Shown here piece by piece: positions 1 to 11,291 of a DNA stretch of 64,000 bases. The notes beneath the pieces are model-generated. The model was not told the origin of the DNA, did no database searches, and saw nothing but the letters and a program-made list of their open reading frames with translations. The position numbers and the translations under genes were made by a program. Position 1 is the first letter of the stretch. Every line of letters starts with the position of its first letter. Origin of the DNA: Thozetella sp. PMI_491 (taxonomy: Eukaryota > Ascomycota > Sordariomycetes > Chaetosphaeriales > Chaetosphaeriaceae). The stretch spans positions 310,001-374,000 of the forward strand of contig MU270022.1 of NCBI GenBank assembly GCA_021432635.1, in the 5' to 3' direction.

Positions 1-180
1 ACTGTAAGTGACGTAGAGGTGGGTATCATGATCTGGGCACAGTCAGGGGGACGGTGCCTTGTTGTGATGCGCGGGGGATGGGCCAGTGAGCCGGCCACCG
101 AAACTCCAATGAATGCAAATGCCATCCTCTCGCTCCTTATTGGGCACGCCACAGCATCTACCGTATGCTCTCAAGCTAGA

Positions 181-2161
181 TCAAGCGGAGTTTGTCGACC
201 GCCGCCAGATCATAAACGCGGCCAATCCGGCGCATGCTACGGCCCCAAGGGCTACATACAGGCTCGTCCGATCTGGTGGTTCCTCTTCGCTCTTGGGAAA
301 TGCTGTACTTGGGTTCGTCGCCGCCTCGGCCAGCGCAACAAAGAGCTCGCTGATGCTGTTCCACGTAACACTGACATGTAGCGGAGCGCTCATGTTGAGC
401 GAGGCAGTATACGCATCAGGCTGCAGCTCGCTGCGTTGCGTTGTCTTGTCCTTGTCCGCTTTGAGGGCAGTATAAATGGCTGGGAGCTCATCCAGCTGCG
501 GGAACCGCTGCCGCAGGTCGACAATGTGACTGAAAGAGTCCGGGTCGGACGAGTCGTATGCGTAGCAGATCAGGTCACAGGCGTCCAACTTGGCTTGGTT
601 CTCGAGGATGGCCGGCTCGAGCTCGCCGAGTTCCTCGAGGATAAGGTAGCACTGCTTGCCGCCCTGGAGCTCGACACTGTTTACAGCGCGGCGCGGCTTG
701 ATGGTGGGATGGTAGAGCGACTCAAAGGGCCTGTTAAGGAAGCAGTCCAGAAGGGAGGACTTGCCAGCTCCGGAAGCGCCGAGGATGTAGCAGAGCACCA
801 CGTTGCGCTCGATACGGCCAGGGCGCCTTCTCCGCTTCCGAGGCTTCGTAATCTTCAGCGCGGACGTCGTGGGGTCTCGGGCATTAGAAGCCTCGAATCC
901 AAGGTAGGCCAGGTACTCTAGCGTCGTCTTGGGCTCCAGGAAGGTCGTCATGCTCCACTGCGCCAGCCAGCCCTGGAGGGTGATATGGCCCGCTTCGTTC
1001 CGAACTGTGGACGACGGAAAGCCGGTTTCTGTCCAAGAAGGCGGGAGGCCAGGGGTCGGCGCGAACAAGGCCGCCAGCTCCTGGTCGTTCAGCCCCCCAT
1101 CGTTGTCCTTGTCAAATAGCAGGAACAAGTCGACGAAGAAGCGATACCCAGCAGGGCTGAGCTCTGCCGACGCATACTCCGGAACCTCTAGCTTGGGGTG
1201 CAAGAAGCTGTCTTCCAGACTCAAGCTGTCGGTGTAGTGATGCTTCCTTAGGATGATCCATATGGTCTCGTGGCGTCCTTTTTCTGCATATATCTTGTTG
1301 AGCTGGATGAACGCCTGGAGATCCAACCCCATATCGGTGCTCGACTCGGGAAAGGCCTTGCTAATGGTCGACTTGATGTTCTCAAGATCCTCGCGGGAGA
1401 GCGGTTTATCAAAGGACTTGGCCTGAAAGTCATGCATCTCTTGGTCGTTTAGGAAGCCATCCTGGTCTTTGTCGCAGAGATAGAAGATGCGCTTCAGAGC
1501 ATCCACGCAAGCCGGCTTGAGATTGCCCTCCTTGTGGTCATACAGAGGCGCGATCGGGTGTGTAATGGCCTTTTGGCAGAGGAAAAAGACCTCATTCACG
1601 TTCCGGTGCTCCCGGGCGCTCGATCGGATGCACGAGTCGATCTCCCTGAATTCGGCCATGACGGGCAGCATCTCCTCCTCGACCACTTGCGCAGTGTTTC
1701 CCTCCCCGGTGAGATCGGACTTGTTGGCACATAGCACAACCGGCACATTCACCCCTAGGGAGCGGAAGTAAGGCATCCAGAACAGGGCGACCCGCTCATA
1801 GCTGTAATGGTCGGAGTAGACGAGGAGGATGACGTTGGACTTGCGTATCTCCTTGCGCAGAGTGGTCCGGTCTTGCGGGCGGGCCGACGTATCGACGATG
1901 GTGGTCGTCACGTTCTCGGGCGTGCCGATGCTGGGCGGTATCGTAATCTGGGGGAGGACGGATTGGATCTTGTTGGTGACAAAGACATCTTTGACCAGGG
2001 AGGCGATCAAGCTCGACTTTCCGGTGCCCTCGTCGCCGCAGACGCAAATGCGCACTTGTCTCGAGTCAGCACTGCGCGGCATTTTCGAAACGAAAACGCA
2101 ACAGCAGGCCCGGCCATGCAAGGGGGGGAGGAGGAGGACGCATTTACGCACCTGTGGCCAT
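181..2161 (-). CDS. GEM1: Mitochondrial Rho GTPase Miro/Gem1
   Basis: Tail-anchored outer-mitochondrial-membrane GTPase of the Miro family; in yeast Gem1 belongs to the ER-mitochondria tether (ERMES) and affects mitochondrial inheritance. An N-terminal GTPase domain has the P-loop GDEGTGKS (about residues 10-17). Two EF hands follow, [12 protein letters not shown] (near 205) and [12 protein letters not shown] (near 325). A second GTPase domain has GASGAGKS (near 435), and a C-terminal hydrophobic anchor is followed by RR. I place the start at 2161 with a 10-nt first exon (ATGGCCACAG) and an intron at 2055-2151 (GTGCGT...AAG). This gives MATVRICVCG, the canonical Gem1 N-terminus, and 627 aa, the usual fungal length. 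The open frame also runs upstream through the intron to an ATG at 2082, giving an atypical MPRSADSRQ start, which I consider wrong. The gene is divergent from creC. Confidence 0.95.
2055..2151 (-). other. Intron 1 of GEM1, after a 10-nt first exon
   Basis: Donor GTGCGT directly follows ATGGCCACAG; the acceptor is ACAAG. The intron has no stop in the downstream coding frame, so automatic gene callers may read through it and pick the internal ATG at 2082. Splicing restores the family N-terminus. The AAG acceptor is weaker than CAG or TAG. Confidence 0.75.
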
Positions 2162-3915
2162 TGTGATGTGGCGGTTTGCGATGGCGGCTCACCAAGAGTT
2201 TCGCAGTTCCATGGCCTAGCCCAAGGGGGCGGCGAGTCGAATTTTGCAAACAGAGTCCACGCGCTGCAATAGATGGAGGAAGGGACCGTTTTGGCTGAAG
2301 CGGCTGGATGCCTTCGCAGAGGGCGACGAAGGGGGGAGCTCGACGAGGCGGTTCGGAGATAGCGGCTGTCCTTCGAGTGGCCTTCTCCTCAGACCACCAT
2401 TCCAGCATTCATTGGGTGGGTGCAATTGAGCTATCGCAACGGGTGCTCGGAGAGACCTCCTGCGATTTTCCGAGCGCTGGGGAACCCCGCCTCGATTTTG
2501 GCAGCAGCTCCACTGCAACCAAAGGTCCGGGCCACGTTCCCGCCACTCCCTTGGTGCGCCTCGCCTGGCTCCCAGCTCGCCTTTGTTTGGAGTAACCGTA
2601 ATATCTGATCGATTCAATACCCAGCTGGTGTCGATCTGCAGGTCACCGGCCCTCATTGTGCTGTTGGCAGCACACATCAAGTCGCTGCCATCTTCGTGGG
2701 GCTGCTGGGGATACGAGGAAGATTTGGTGATGTATTGCAAAGGCAAGTAGTAGGTATAGGGGGGAGACTGTAGTTACTTCATCAAGCGCGACGCTGGGGC
2801 GGTTGTGGAATGTGAGAACTAAGCTCTGTTGTCCTGCTGGGTTTGGAGACTGTCTTGCAGTATATGCTTGGCGACGACGACTTGGATGTACTACTGAAAC
2901 ATGATTCCCGTCCGTAGAAGCCGCAGAAGACGACGATGGCTTTCGAGCTCCCACACTACACATCAAGTATCCGGCGTGCTGCTGTAGCTTTCCCTGTCCC
3001 TTATTGACGCTCGCAGGCAATCCCCCTCTTCCCGGCTCCAGCTGCTTTAGCTGCGGTTCGAAGGTTCATGGGGACCGGACTCTCATCCGTTAACTGGTCG
3101 CTCTGCTGCCATAGGACCGTAGCTTCGGACCAAAGACCCAAAAGAAAAAGAGTTGCCCCAATACTGGCCCGCTGTTGCCCCGCCAGAGGCACCAACGGCG
3201 ACCTGGAGTGTCGACTAACTTGGCAAAGAGGCACCCAAGGCACCCTAGGGAAGGAAGGAGGGAAGGCGCGGAGAGCTTCCCCTCACCTCGTTCTCGCTTA
3301 CCCCACAAACCCACAAACCCGCCAACCTTAGTCCGGGGCCCTTTGCAACAGAGCTTCAAGTCCGGGTCTCGAGACGTGCTAGGAACCTCTCCCAAGAATC
3401 GGGGCCCCGTGCCGAGCTGGGTTTAGGCTTTCTAGTAGCCCGGAGTTCGTCGCAGTGCGCCAATTGTTCTTAATTGGGTCGATCCCCCTCCCCCTTCCCT
3501 CATTTAGCATTCTTGGCCCAAGCTTCGTCATTCCTGGTGTGGGCAGCCGCCAGAGCCTGCCTCCTCGCCATCGTCAACCTCGCTGGCGATTCACCGTCTC
3601 CCCAGCCACGTGTGCAGGCGGTTGATTACCCCTTTCTCACCATCCCACGCTCGCCACACCCCCTCTCCCGAAAGGAATCGTTATCTCAGTACTCCACAGC
3701 TGGGAGTGATAAGACCCTGTTCAATAATCTTGGCGACTAGGCCACACTTGTCACGCAGCGCGCAAGCACGCAACCATGTTGTAAGGTAGACCCAAGATTG
3801 CATTTCGCGATGCCCTTCTACGTCGGCCTTGTGCCTCCTTGAGTCTCTCCCCTATTGCCCCTCCTATCCGCATCTCTCTCGCCGGCGCTCCTGTCGGCGA
3901 CCCGGAGTAGCGGCC
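2162..3915. promoter_or_regulatory. Shared divergent upstream region of GEM1 and creC
   Basis: About 1.75 kb between two divergent genes. I see no convincing coding potential on either strand. It is GC-rich with pyrimidine-rich tracts close to creC (about 3475-3670), typical of fungal core promoters and 5' leaders. No clear TATA box. Confidence 0.5.
3776..3842 (+). promoter_or_regulatory. Two short upstream ORFs before creC
   Basis: A two-codon ORF (ATG TTG TAA, 3776-3784) and a ten-codon ORF (3810-3842) lie within 140 nt upstream of the creC ATG. If the mRNA 5' end is upstream of 3776 they could lower or condition translation. The GTAAGG overlapping the first stop could instead be the donor of a 5'-UTR intron, which would remove one or both. 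The transcript start is not visible from sequence. Confidence 0.35.
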
Positions 3916-6298
3916 ATGTTGGCTGACCAGGGACGATTCTTCAGCGTCCTTCCGCCCCCGCCCAAGTATCCCACCCAGGCCGCCTACAATGCCGCCATCG
4001 GCGCCGGTCACCTCATTCCTATGATCGAGACCAACAACATCCTCTCCAATCCAACAGGTCCCGAATACCAGTTCCTTGCCGGAGAAGGTGAGTTGCCCTC
4101 CAGAGAGTTTCCTGACCTCTCTGTGCTGCCTCATCGTGATATCGCTGCCTCCGAAGCTAACCACTGTCGCGTGCCGCACTAGGTCTCTACGTCCTCAAGG
4201 AAGACCTTCACCTGGCGACGCCCCCCCCGCACCCCTCCGAGGCCCCAGTCGTGAACCCGAACCCATTGGCGACCAACCCACAGCCGGCGACGACAGGTAC
4301 AAAGTTGTCGCTGATCAGCCTCGACGTCCGCCCGCTACCCCCGGCCTTCTACAAGGTCACGTCGAGGACAAGTGGGGGTGTACACCAGAGTATCCAGGAG
4401 CACCCCAACGAGAGCCAGTCTTCGGCCGAGATCCGTGAGAGCAGCGAGGGTGGCCGCGTAAACTCCAGTGATGCGCCGCTCCTCCAGACCAATGCGCCGG
4501 CCTTCGGCGAGGGCAATACCCTCCTGGCCCCTATCAATCTCAAGGATGCTAGCAAGCGCAAGAAGCCCAAGAACAACATGACCAAGAGCAATTCGTCCTT
4601 CATCTCCAGGGTCATCGTCCACGAGGCTTTAAGCAAACGTCTACAAGATCGCCCGCGCGACGGACTCTTCGCGTTTGCAAACATCAACCGCGCGTTCCAA
4701 TGGCTAGATCTTTCCTCCCCGAGCAAGGTGAGAACGCAAGGCAGGGGTTCAGTAGCCAGATGACACATGCTAACATGTGTGTCAGGCCGAGTATCTGACC
4801 AAGATCCTGTTCACCAAGGCCCACTGTCTTTGCCACGACGTGAACAGGCTCACCAAGAGCTCGACACACATTGATGTAATCATGGGCTTCTCGACGGGAG
4901 AAATCATCTGGTGGGAGCCAGTGTCACAACGATACACACGCCTTAACAAGAATGTAAGACGCCTAGAGCCTTGATTGTTCGCCTCGGAAGGCAGAAACCC
5001 CGGCTGACACTCACATAGGGCATTATCAACAACACGCCCGTGTCCGAGATACGGTGGATTCCGGGCTCGGAGACGCTGTTCCTAGCTGCTCACATGGACG
5101 GAACCCTCGTGGTCTACGACAAGGAGAAGGAAGACGCCATCTTCTTAGCAGAAGAGGAGGAGCAACCTGTGAAGGAGAACGTGGAAGCCAATGGCGCCAA
5201 TGACGACCACTCTGCGAGCCGTATCGAGATCAAGAAATCAGTCCATTCGAGGAACCAGAAGACCAACCCCGTTGCAGTGTGGAAGCTGTCAAACCAGCGG
5301 ATCAACGCCTTCGCTTTCTCTCCCGATAATCGGCACCTGGCCGTTGTCTCAGAAGATGGGTCCTTCAGGATAATCGACTATTTAAAGGAAGAGTGCGTTC
5401 TCCTCCTTATGTGCTATTCACAAATATGGCTGATACTGACGTTATTTCGCAGGCTCGTCGACTTGTATTATTCGTACTACGGTGGGCTAATGAGCGTGTG
5501 CTGGTCACCTGACGGCAAATATGTTCTTACCGGAGGCCAGGACGATCTCATTTCCATCTGGTGTCCTTCGGAGTCTGCCCTGATCGCCCGGTGTCAAGGA
5601 CATCATTCTTGGGTCACCTCCGTGGCTTTTGACCCTTGGCGCTGCGACGACAAGAACTACCGGTTCGGAAGTGTCGGTGAGGATCGCAGAATATGCCTCT
5701 GGGACTTCAGCGTCGGCATGCTCCACCGGCCTAGAGCTGTAGGTTCTCAGACTTGATCCCTAGCTTCCGTGGCACCTATGTCTTGCGACCATCTGTTAAC
5801 CTAGACTTGCAGGCATCCGTACGCCAGCGTGGATCTGTATCATCGCGACTCACGTCCCTGCAGCGTGCAGAGACCGGGAATACCACGGGGACCAGCCGGC
5901 TCAGGTCCAATTCCAACCTCTCCTCCGCTGATGTGGATGATGACAAGCTCTTGCCGCACCCCGTGGAGCCTAGGGCGAGGACGGCAATGTTGCCACCTGT
6001 GCTGGTACGAGGACCTACCCCCTCACCCCATCAGGCTCTAAGAAATTAGGAGACTGGGACATTGAGTAAATGCCTTGGTTCCAAACGCTGACACCACAGT
6101 AGAGCAAGACTATCGATGCGGACCCCTTGGCTTGGCTGGAATTTACAAAAGACGCTATCATCACAAGCTGCAAGTCAGGTATGTTAGCTTAGTGTGGTGC
6201 GTGCGTATCAAACTCGACAAACTAATGCGTCTTTAGGCCACGTCAGGACGTGGAATCGCCCATCCGACTCGGCCGCGCAGTTGGAAGAGAAGGTCTAA
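3916..6298 (+). CDS. creC: WD40 catabolite-repression protein CreC
   Basis: CreC partners the deubiquitinase CreB in Aspergillus carbon catabolite repression; the animal relatives are WDR20/DMWD. Eight exons: 3916-4087, 4183-4727, 4786-4953, 5019-5392, 5453-5738, 5813-6004, 6103-6178, 6237-6298; 624 aa. All seven junctions keep frame with GT/AG ends. A Pro-rich N-terminus ([10 protein letters not shown]) and a polar region are followed by WD repeats from about residue 300. Recognisable strands include [41 protein letters not shown], and [20 protein letters not shown] with the family motif HRPRA. The last repeat is split over exons 7-8 and ends [10 protein letters not shown]. At exon 7 the first AG (6098-6099) would give an in-frame stop, so the TAG acceptor at 6101-6102 must be used. 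The arrestin 5 kb downstream acts in the same pathway. Confidence 0.93.
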
Positions 6299-9200
6299 TG
6301 CTGCCAAGAGTCGATGCTCGGATTGGGAGGCTAGAAGGAGAGTGTCGGAAGGAAGAGCATCGGTCGTCATTGTGCGAAGCGGCTCCGGCCGAACAAGCGA
6401 CTGTGAGGTTACATTGTTCGTTTGGCATTTACGTCACATCTTGGACATCTTGCACATGCTGCTCGGAGGGGAAGGCCGCATCTCTTGTTTTCCTTCACAT
6501 GTGGTTCAGCTTTTGCTACATGCTTGGCATCATCCGGGTCCTGTGCCTGCCGAGGCGTTTGTCGGCGCATCTCTCGTTCAAATTAATCGAATGTCTAGGA
6601 TTCTCTCATTTTTTGGATCTCACCGAACAGGGGGCCGGCGGCGATGGGGCTCTGCGAAGCACGTTCGCGCTTGCATGGAGATCCAAGGTACCTATTCCGT
6701 GGTAGCAGTACAGTAGCTCCCGAAGAGTCACCGCCAGCATGTGAAAATGTGAATTCGCCCAGGGCGGCTGGTCGAAACCTCAATGATCCACTGCGGGACC
6801 ATGAAGTCTTTTTGTATTTTGGCGAGGTAGTGCCTAGCCTCGCGTTACAACTTACTCAAGCACATAGAGATAGATAAAAGAGCTGCCAGGGGATCCGCTT
6901 AAAAAATGCGTCCCAACCTTGCGTCTCATCACCTGTGCGAGCCATAGGCCCGTTAACTGGCTCCCAGCACAGCAAGGACGACCGGGACCTCCCGGATGGC
7001 GTCACACTAGCAGGACGACGAGGGGCCTACGTAGTATACGCCACAGATTACAGATGGGGCCCAAGATACGGCGATACTGCACTTGAGGCGCCGAGAGGGC
7101 TCCAGGCTGCCCCAAACAGGATGTCATATCGTGCGCTTAAAGGCGAGGCTAGGAGAGATGTGCGCAATCAACCATGCCGCCGCCTCTGCACGAACGGCGT
7201 CGGGCTTGATTGGATCGAGACTGGCAGCTGGGCATCCAGGGGCGGGGCGTCGACAAGCTTCGCTCGTCACCAATCGTCACCAATTACGCTTCGTTCGATG
7301 TCTCTTATCGCGAACGGTTCCGGGCGGTGGGTCCCGGGACCCTGGGACTAAGGCATGTGGTGCAGCTGCAGAGCGACAGGCTTCCGCCCTGCTTCTACCG
7401 CTTCCCGCGCCTCGTCGCCTTGGCTTGCGCTCTGGTCAGGGATGGGAGGGGTTCCGCGGTCCGCTTCGGCGAGCCACACATGCCAGGGCGGGAGGCTCAC
7501 GAACCGAAATCAAGCGAGAATCCGGCGAAGCGGCGAAACCCCACGAAAAAAATAAAAAATTGCAGGCCTAGGCGAGCGGCAACCGCAAACCGACTCAACC
7601 CGCGGCGCCCGCACCATCTCTGCATCGTCTCCAAGACGCATGAGGGGACAGCAGGCGCGCAGAGAGGAGAGAGATGCGACGGCGGTAGTGGACGCATGGG
7701 CTGATGTAGTTCTCTGCCGGGGGGCTCCGTCCGGCGATCAGGAGCAGCCAACGGAGTATTGTTCACCCTGGCGCAGAGCCGTGGACCGCGGTCGAAACGT
7801 TCCATAAGGCTGAGCAAACCGCATCCCAAAACCGGATTGCCGAGAAATTTCCACAGCAGGCCCATCTTCTCGGCTCCCGAGGATGGCAAGACGTCAAATC
7901 ACATGAGTCACCGTTTTTGTGCATTTGTCTTTTGCTCCAACGAAAACATTCGAGACAGGGAACATGTTTTGAATTGATGTTTTTTTTTCGCCCTTCTAGA
8001 TGAAGCGGTGTAGGAGGCGTCTATGGCGCCATGCCACGTTCCCCGAAAACCGGAGGTTGAAACCATGCACAAAACGCCCAAACTATTTTCAGATGGGGGG
8101 GTTCGTTCACGAGGACCGTGTGTACTGTGCAGGGCCGGTTTACAGTGGACTCGGGGAAAACGCAACAAACAGAGACGGCATGTGTCGCCGCTTCGTGAGA
8201 ATGACCGCAGCCAACAGACAGATTGTAAATGAAGCGATGGTTGCTCCAGCTGCTTCAGGGCCTGTTGCTGGACAGCTCTGCGGAAGGACCTCGAGGAGTC
8301 GGGCGCATCTGCACCGAATAGCCGGCCAGAAGTGTTCGGGGCCAGACCGGCAGCCGGGAAGCACGTCGATCATTCGGGCTGGATCCCGAGCCACGGGCTG
8401 GTGGGCTGGCAGGCACCTCCTTCTAGGTACTTGGGACCACAGGTACTTGGGACCATTGTACCCTGGGCTCCCTCGGCTTCCTACACAGTACGGGATGTAG
8501 TCGCCATAGGCTCGTCCCACCCAGACCCTGCACAACTCAAAAAAAAATGCCACGGGTCCTACCCGTGCCCTCCTGCTGATCCCACACACGAGGTGACTTC
8601 GACAGCCCAACACGCACGCTGCAGTCGTGTACCCGTGCCACCAACCTCTGTGCCATCCACGCCTCGGTTACACAGAAGGGCCTGTCCAGGCATTCCGCCT
8701 GGACGGTAGAGGTCACGGGAAGTGAACGCCGCGTGCATGCAGAGGGACGGATGAAGGTCGATTAGATATCCGACCATCCAGGTTCTCGAAGGTGTGTGTC
8801 TTGGACCTCCCGCATCAGGAAGCAGAACGGTCCTGCCCCGTGCGAAGGGGGCCTCTGCGTCGCCTCCCGCCTCCCCAAAACAAGCAATTCGTAGGAAGGG
8901 CAGGTGGAAGATGCAAGACAGGTCCGCGGCAGCTGGGCGCTGTTGTCGCCTAGCCGCCCTCGCTCCCAGCTGCCAGGTCGGGCTGACCCACACGAGCTGA
9001 TGACAGCCCTGGGCGCCTTGGCGATAAGATAGACAGCGCCCCGTACGAAAGCCGCATAAATCCTATGGTCGTGGCCGGCATGATTGCCATAACCACCCCG
9101 GCAAGGGGGTCCCGCGGACGTTGAGGAACCAGCCATGCATATGACGGGGCTTGTGCGAAGTTTTACGAAGTACGAGGCGATGCCTAGGTCGGATCAAGGA

Positions 9201-11291
9201 GGAAAATAAAATAAAAATAAAAAAAGATTGCGGGCAAGTGCTTAGGTGGCCCACTCTACGCGATCGATATTGGCCAGGCCAGCTCGGGTTCCAAGGCGAG
9301 AAGGCCTGAGCCGGCAAGCGAGCCTGGCGGTGTCCAATTTACTCTGTACCACGCCTATCTCGTGTCCAAGGCAACAGAGGGAAATGAACAAAAAGGGGAG
9401 GCACCATCGCGCTGTGTATCCCGACCACGGGTCGCGAGCGAGGTGAGGTGAGAGCGGATTTGGGCAAATAACTGTTGGTTCTGTACTTGGGTAGGGGTAT
9501 CGATTCTAGACTCTGTCTAGGGTGGGGGTCACCGGCGCCAGGCGGTTTCCAGGATGCCCGGGAGGGCCCACGTTGCCCGCTGAGGCGTCTCGAGGATAAT
9601 CGCAAGGCGGCACCGAGTTCCCGGCTGAGGCTTTTTGGGCGTGGGAGGATGGGAGGGGGGGCGGAGGAGGGACGCCTCTCGGTAGCTTGGTAGCTTCGTA
9701 GCGCGGGCGAACGAGATAATTCAAAGAACCGAGAGTCAGACACAACATGCCTCGAGCTTCGACCTCGACACGGACACGCTCCGTACACCTAAGCGTGCGG
9801 TGCGATGCCGTCGCCTTTTTCACACCCAACCCGTCTCGAGGGACTGAGTAAGGAAGGCGAGCCCATGGGCCAGGGGGGCTGAACACCAAAACGCCACCAA
9901 GCCAGGCTGGCATCTGGGCTTGCTGGCTTAGCTTGCTGTGGAGCCCTTTTTCTTTCTTTCTTCGGATGGAACCCATCCCAAAAAAATCGGCCCCACCGAA
10001 GCCCACCCATCCCACTACACCCGCTTTTTTCCCGGCAAATCCAAGCCCCAAATCGCGGAATCTTGGCGCCATCATGGATCATGATCTCTGCCATGGCCGC
10101 TATCGCACGACTAAGGCAGGCGCCGGCCATGCCCCGCCATCGGTTATCAGTGGGTTTCTTTGTCCTGTCGATGGCAGCCCCTCGCCCACCGGCCAGCGCT
10201 CCTGTTCTTGCCGAAACAGAGGGGCGCACTGGGTACCGTAGGGTTAGGTATTATTGCTCAAGGATTGGCACGTAGCTCACCCGCCGTTTTCAGCCCCGCC
10301 CCAGCGAACGCCGCTCCATAGCCCTGGGCCGTGGGCAGAGCGCAGCTGGACGCAGTCAGCTTTTCGTGGCTCGAGCGCGCGCGAGGGGGGCTGAACCCGG
10401 CCGGTGATGCCGTCGTTCAGAATACGCATGCCAGACATGGGCCACGTTTGTAAGGGCAGAAAAAGGGCTGCGAGGCCACCTGCGCGTCCGGCTGCAACGG
10501 CCGCGGGGGCGGTGGTTGCTGACAGCGTGGGCGATGGATGATGACTGAAACGGGGGGGTACAACAGGCCACTTGCGCGAATCGCAGCAGGGCAGATACGT
10601 GGTTGAGGGCCCTACCAGCCTGGGCCTCGCTAGCACGGGACGCAAGCACCACACTAGATTGCGGACGCTGCGTCTAGGAAGGAGCCTGGGTACCTAGGTC
10701 GGGTAGACCACACCAGTGGAAAGGAACCGTGATACACAGGCGGTAGGTACAACACCGCAGGTACCTACTCTTTCCCTTTCCGGCTCGTGCCACATCGTTA
10801 CTTAGAGACAAAGTACCTACCCTTAGTCCCAGTCCGCGGGCCCCTGACCGTCGGCCATCTCTCTCGTGAACCCTCCGATCGCCCTTCCTTGATTATCTGA
10901 CGGTGTTCCTCCCGGAGCCCCATTGTTCGTGTTTTTCTTTTCCCCCCTTCTCTTATCTACGCATGACGGCCGCCGTTTGGTTGTGTTTCTGAGCTCTTCG
11001 GATTTTTTTTAAACCTCTTCCCACCTTCTACCCCCCCCTTCTACCCCCCCTTCCGCCCCTCCCCTCCCTTCGCCCCTCCAAGTGGTTTGTCAACCCACCT
11101 CGTACAGAGAGAGACATCTCGCCATCCCCGCGTCGTACAAAAAAGCCCACCTGCGTACATGCCGGCAAGGTCAAGTCACATGTCGCCGCTCAACCGTCGC
11201 ATATAGAGAGACTCTGCCCAGGCACGCCACGACCCAATTCTCTCTTGCTCGCTCGTCAGATCGCCCGGGCACTGCCCAACTTCTCTGGGAA
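6299..11291. other. 5 kb gene-free region before the arrestin gene
   Basis: No open frame here resembles a known protein or shows a consistent intron/exon pattern; many overlapping frames stay open on both strands simply because the DNA is GC-rich. It contains the creC 3' end, a short tandem repeat at 8425-8455, and a strongly pyrimidine-rich tract (about 10925-11080) that looks like the core promoter and long leader of the arrestin gene. A long non-coding transcript cannot be excluded. Confidence 0.5.
8425..8455 (+). repeat. 16-bp tandem repeat, two copies
   Basis: AGGTACTTGGGACCA occurs twice with a single C between copies (8425-8439 and 8441-8455). Non-coding context; no further copies seen nearby. 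Confidence 0.8.

Noticed and set aside
3050-3070. GGTTCGAA resembling a tRNA T-loop
   Set aside because: No acceptor, D or anticodon stems could be folded around it; other TCGAACC hits fall in coding exons or lack the arms.
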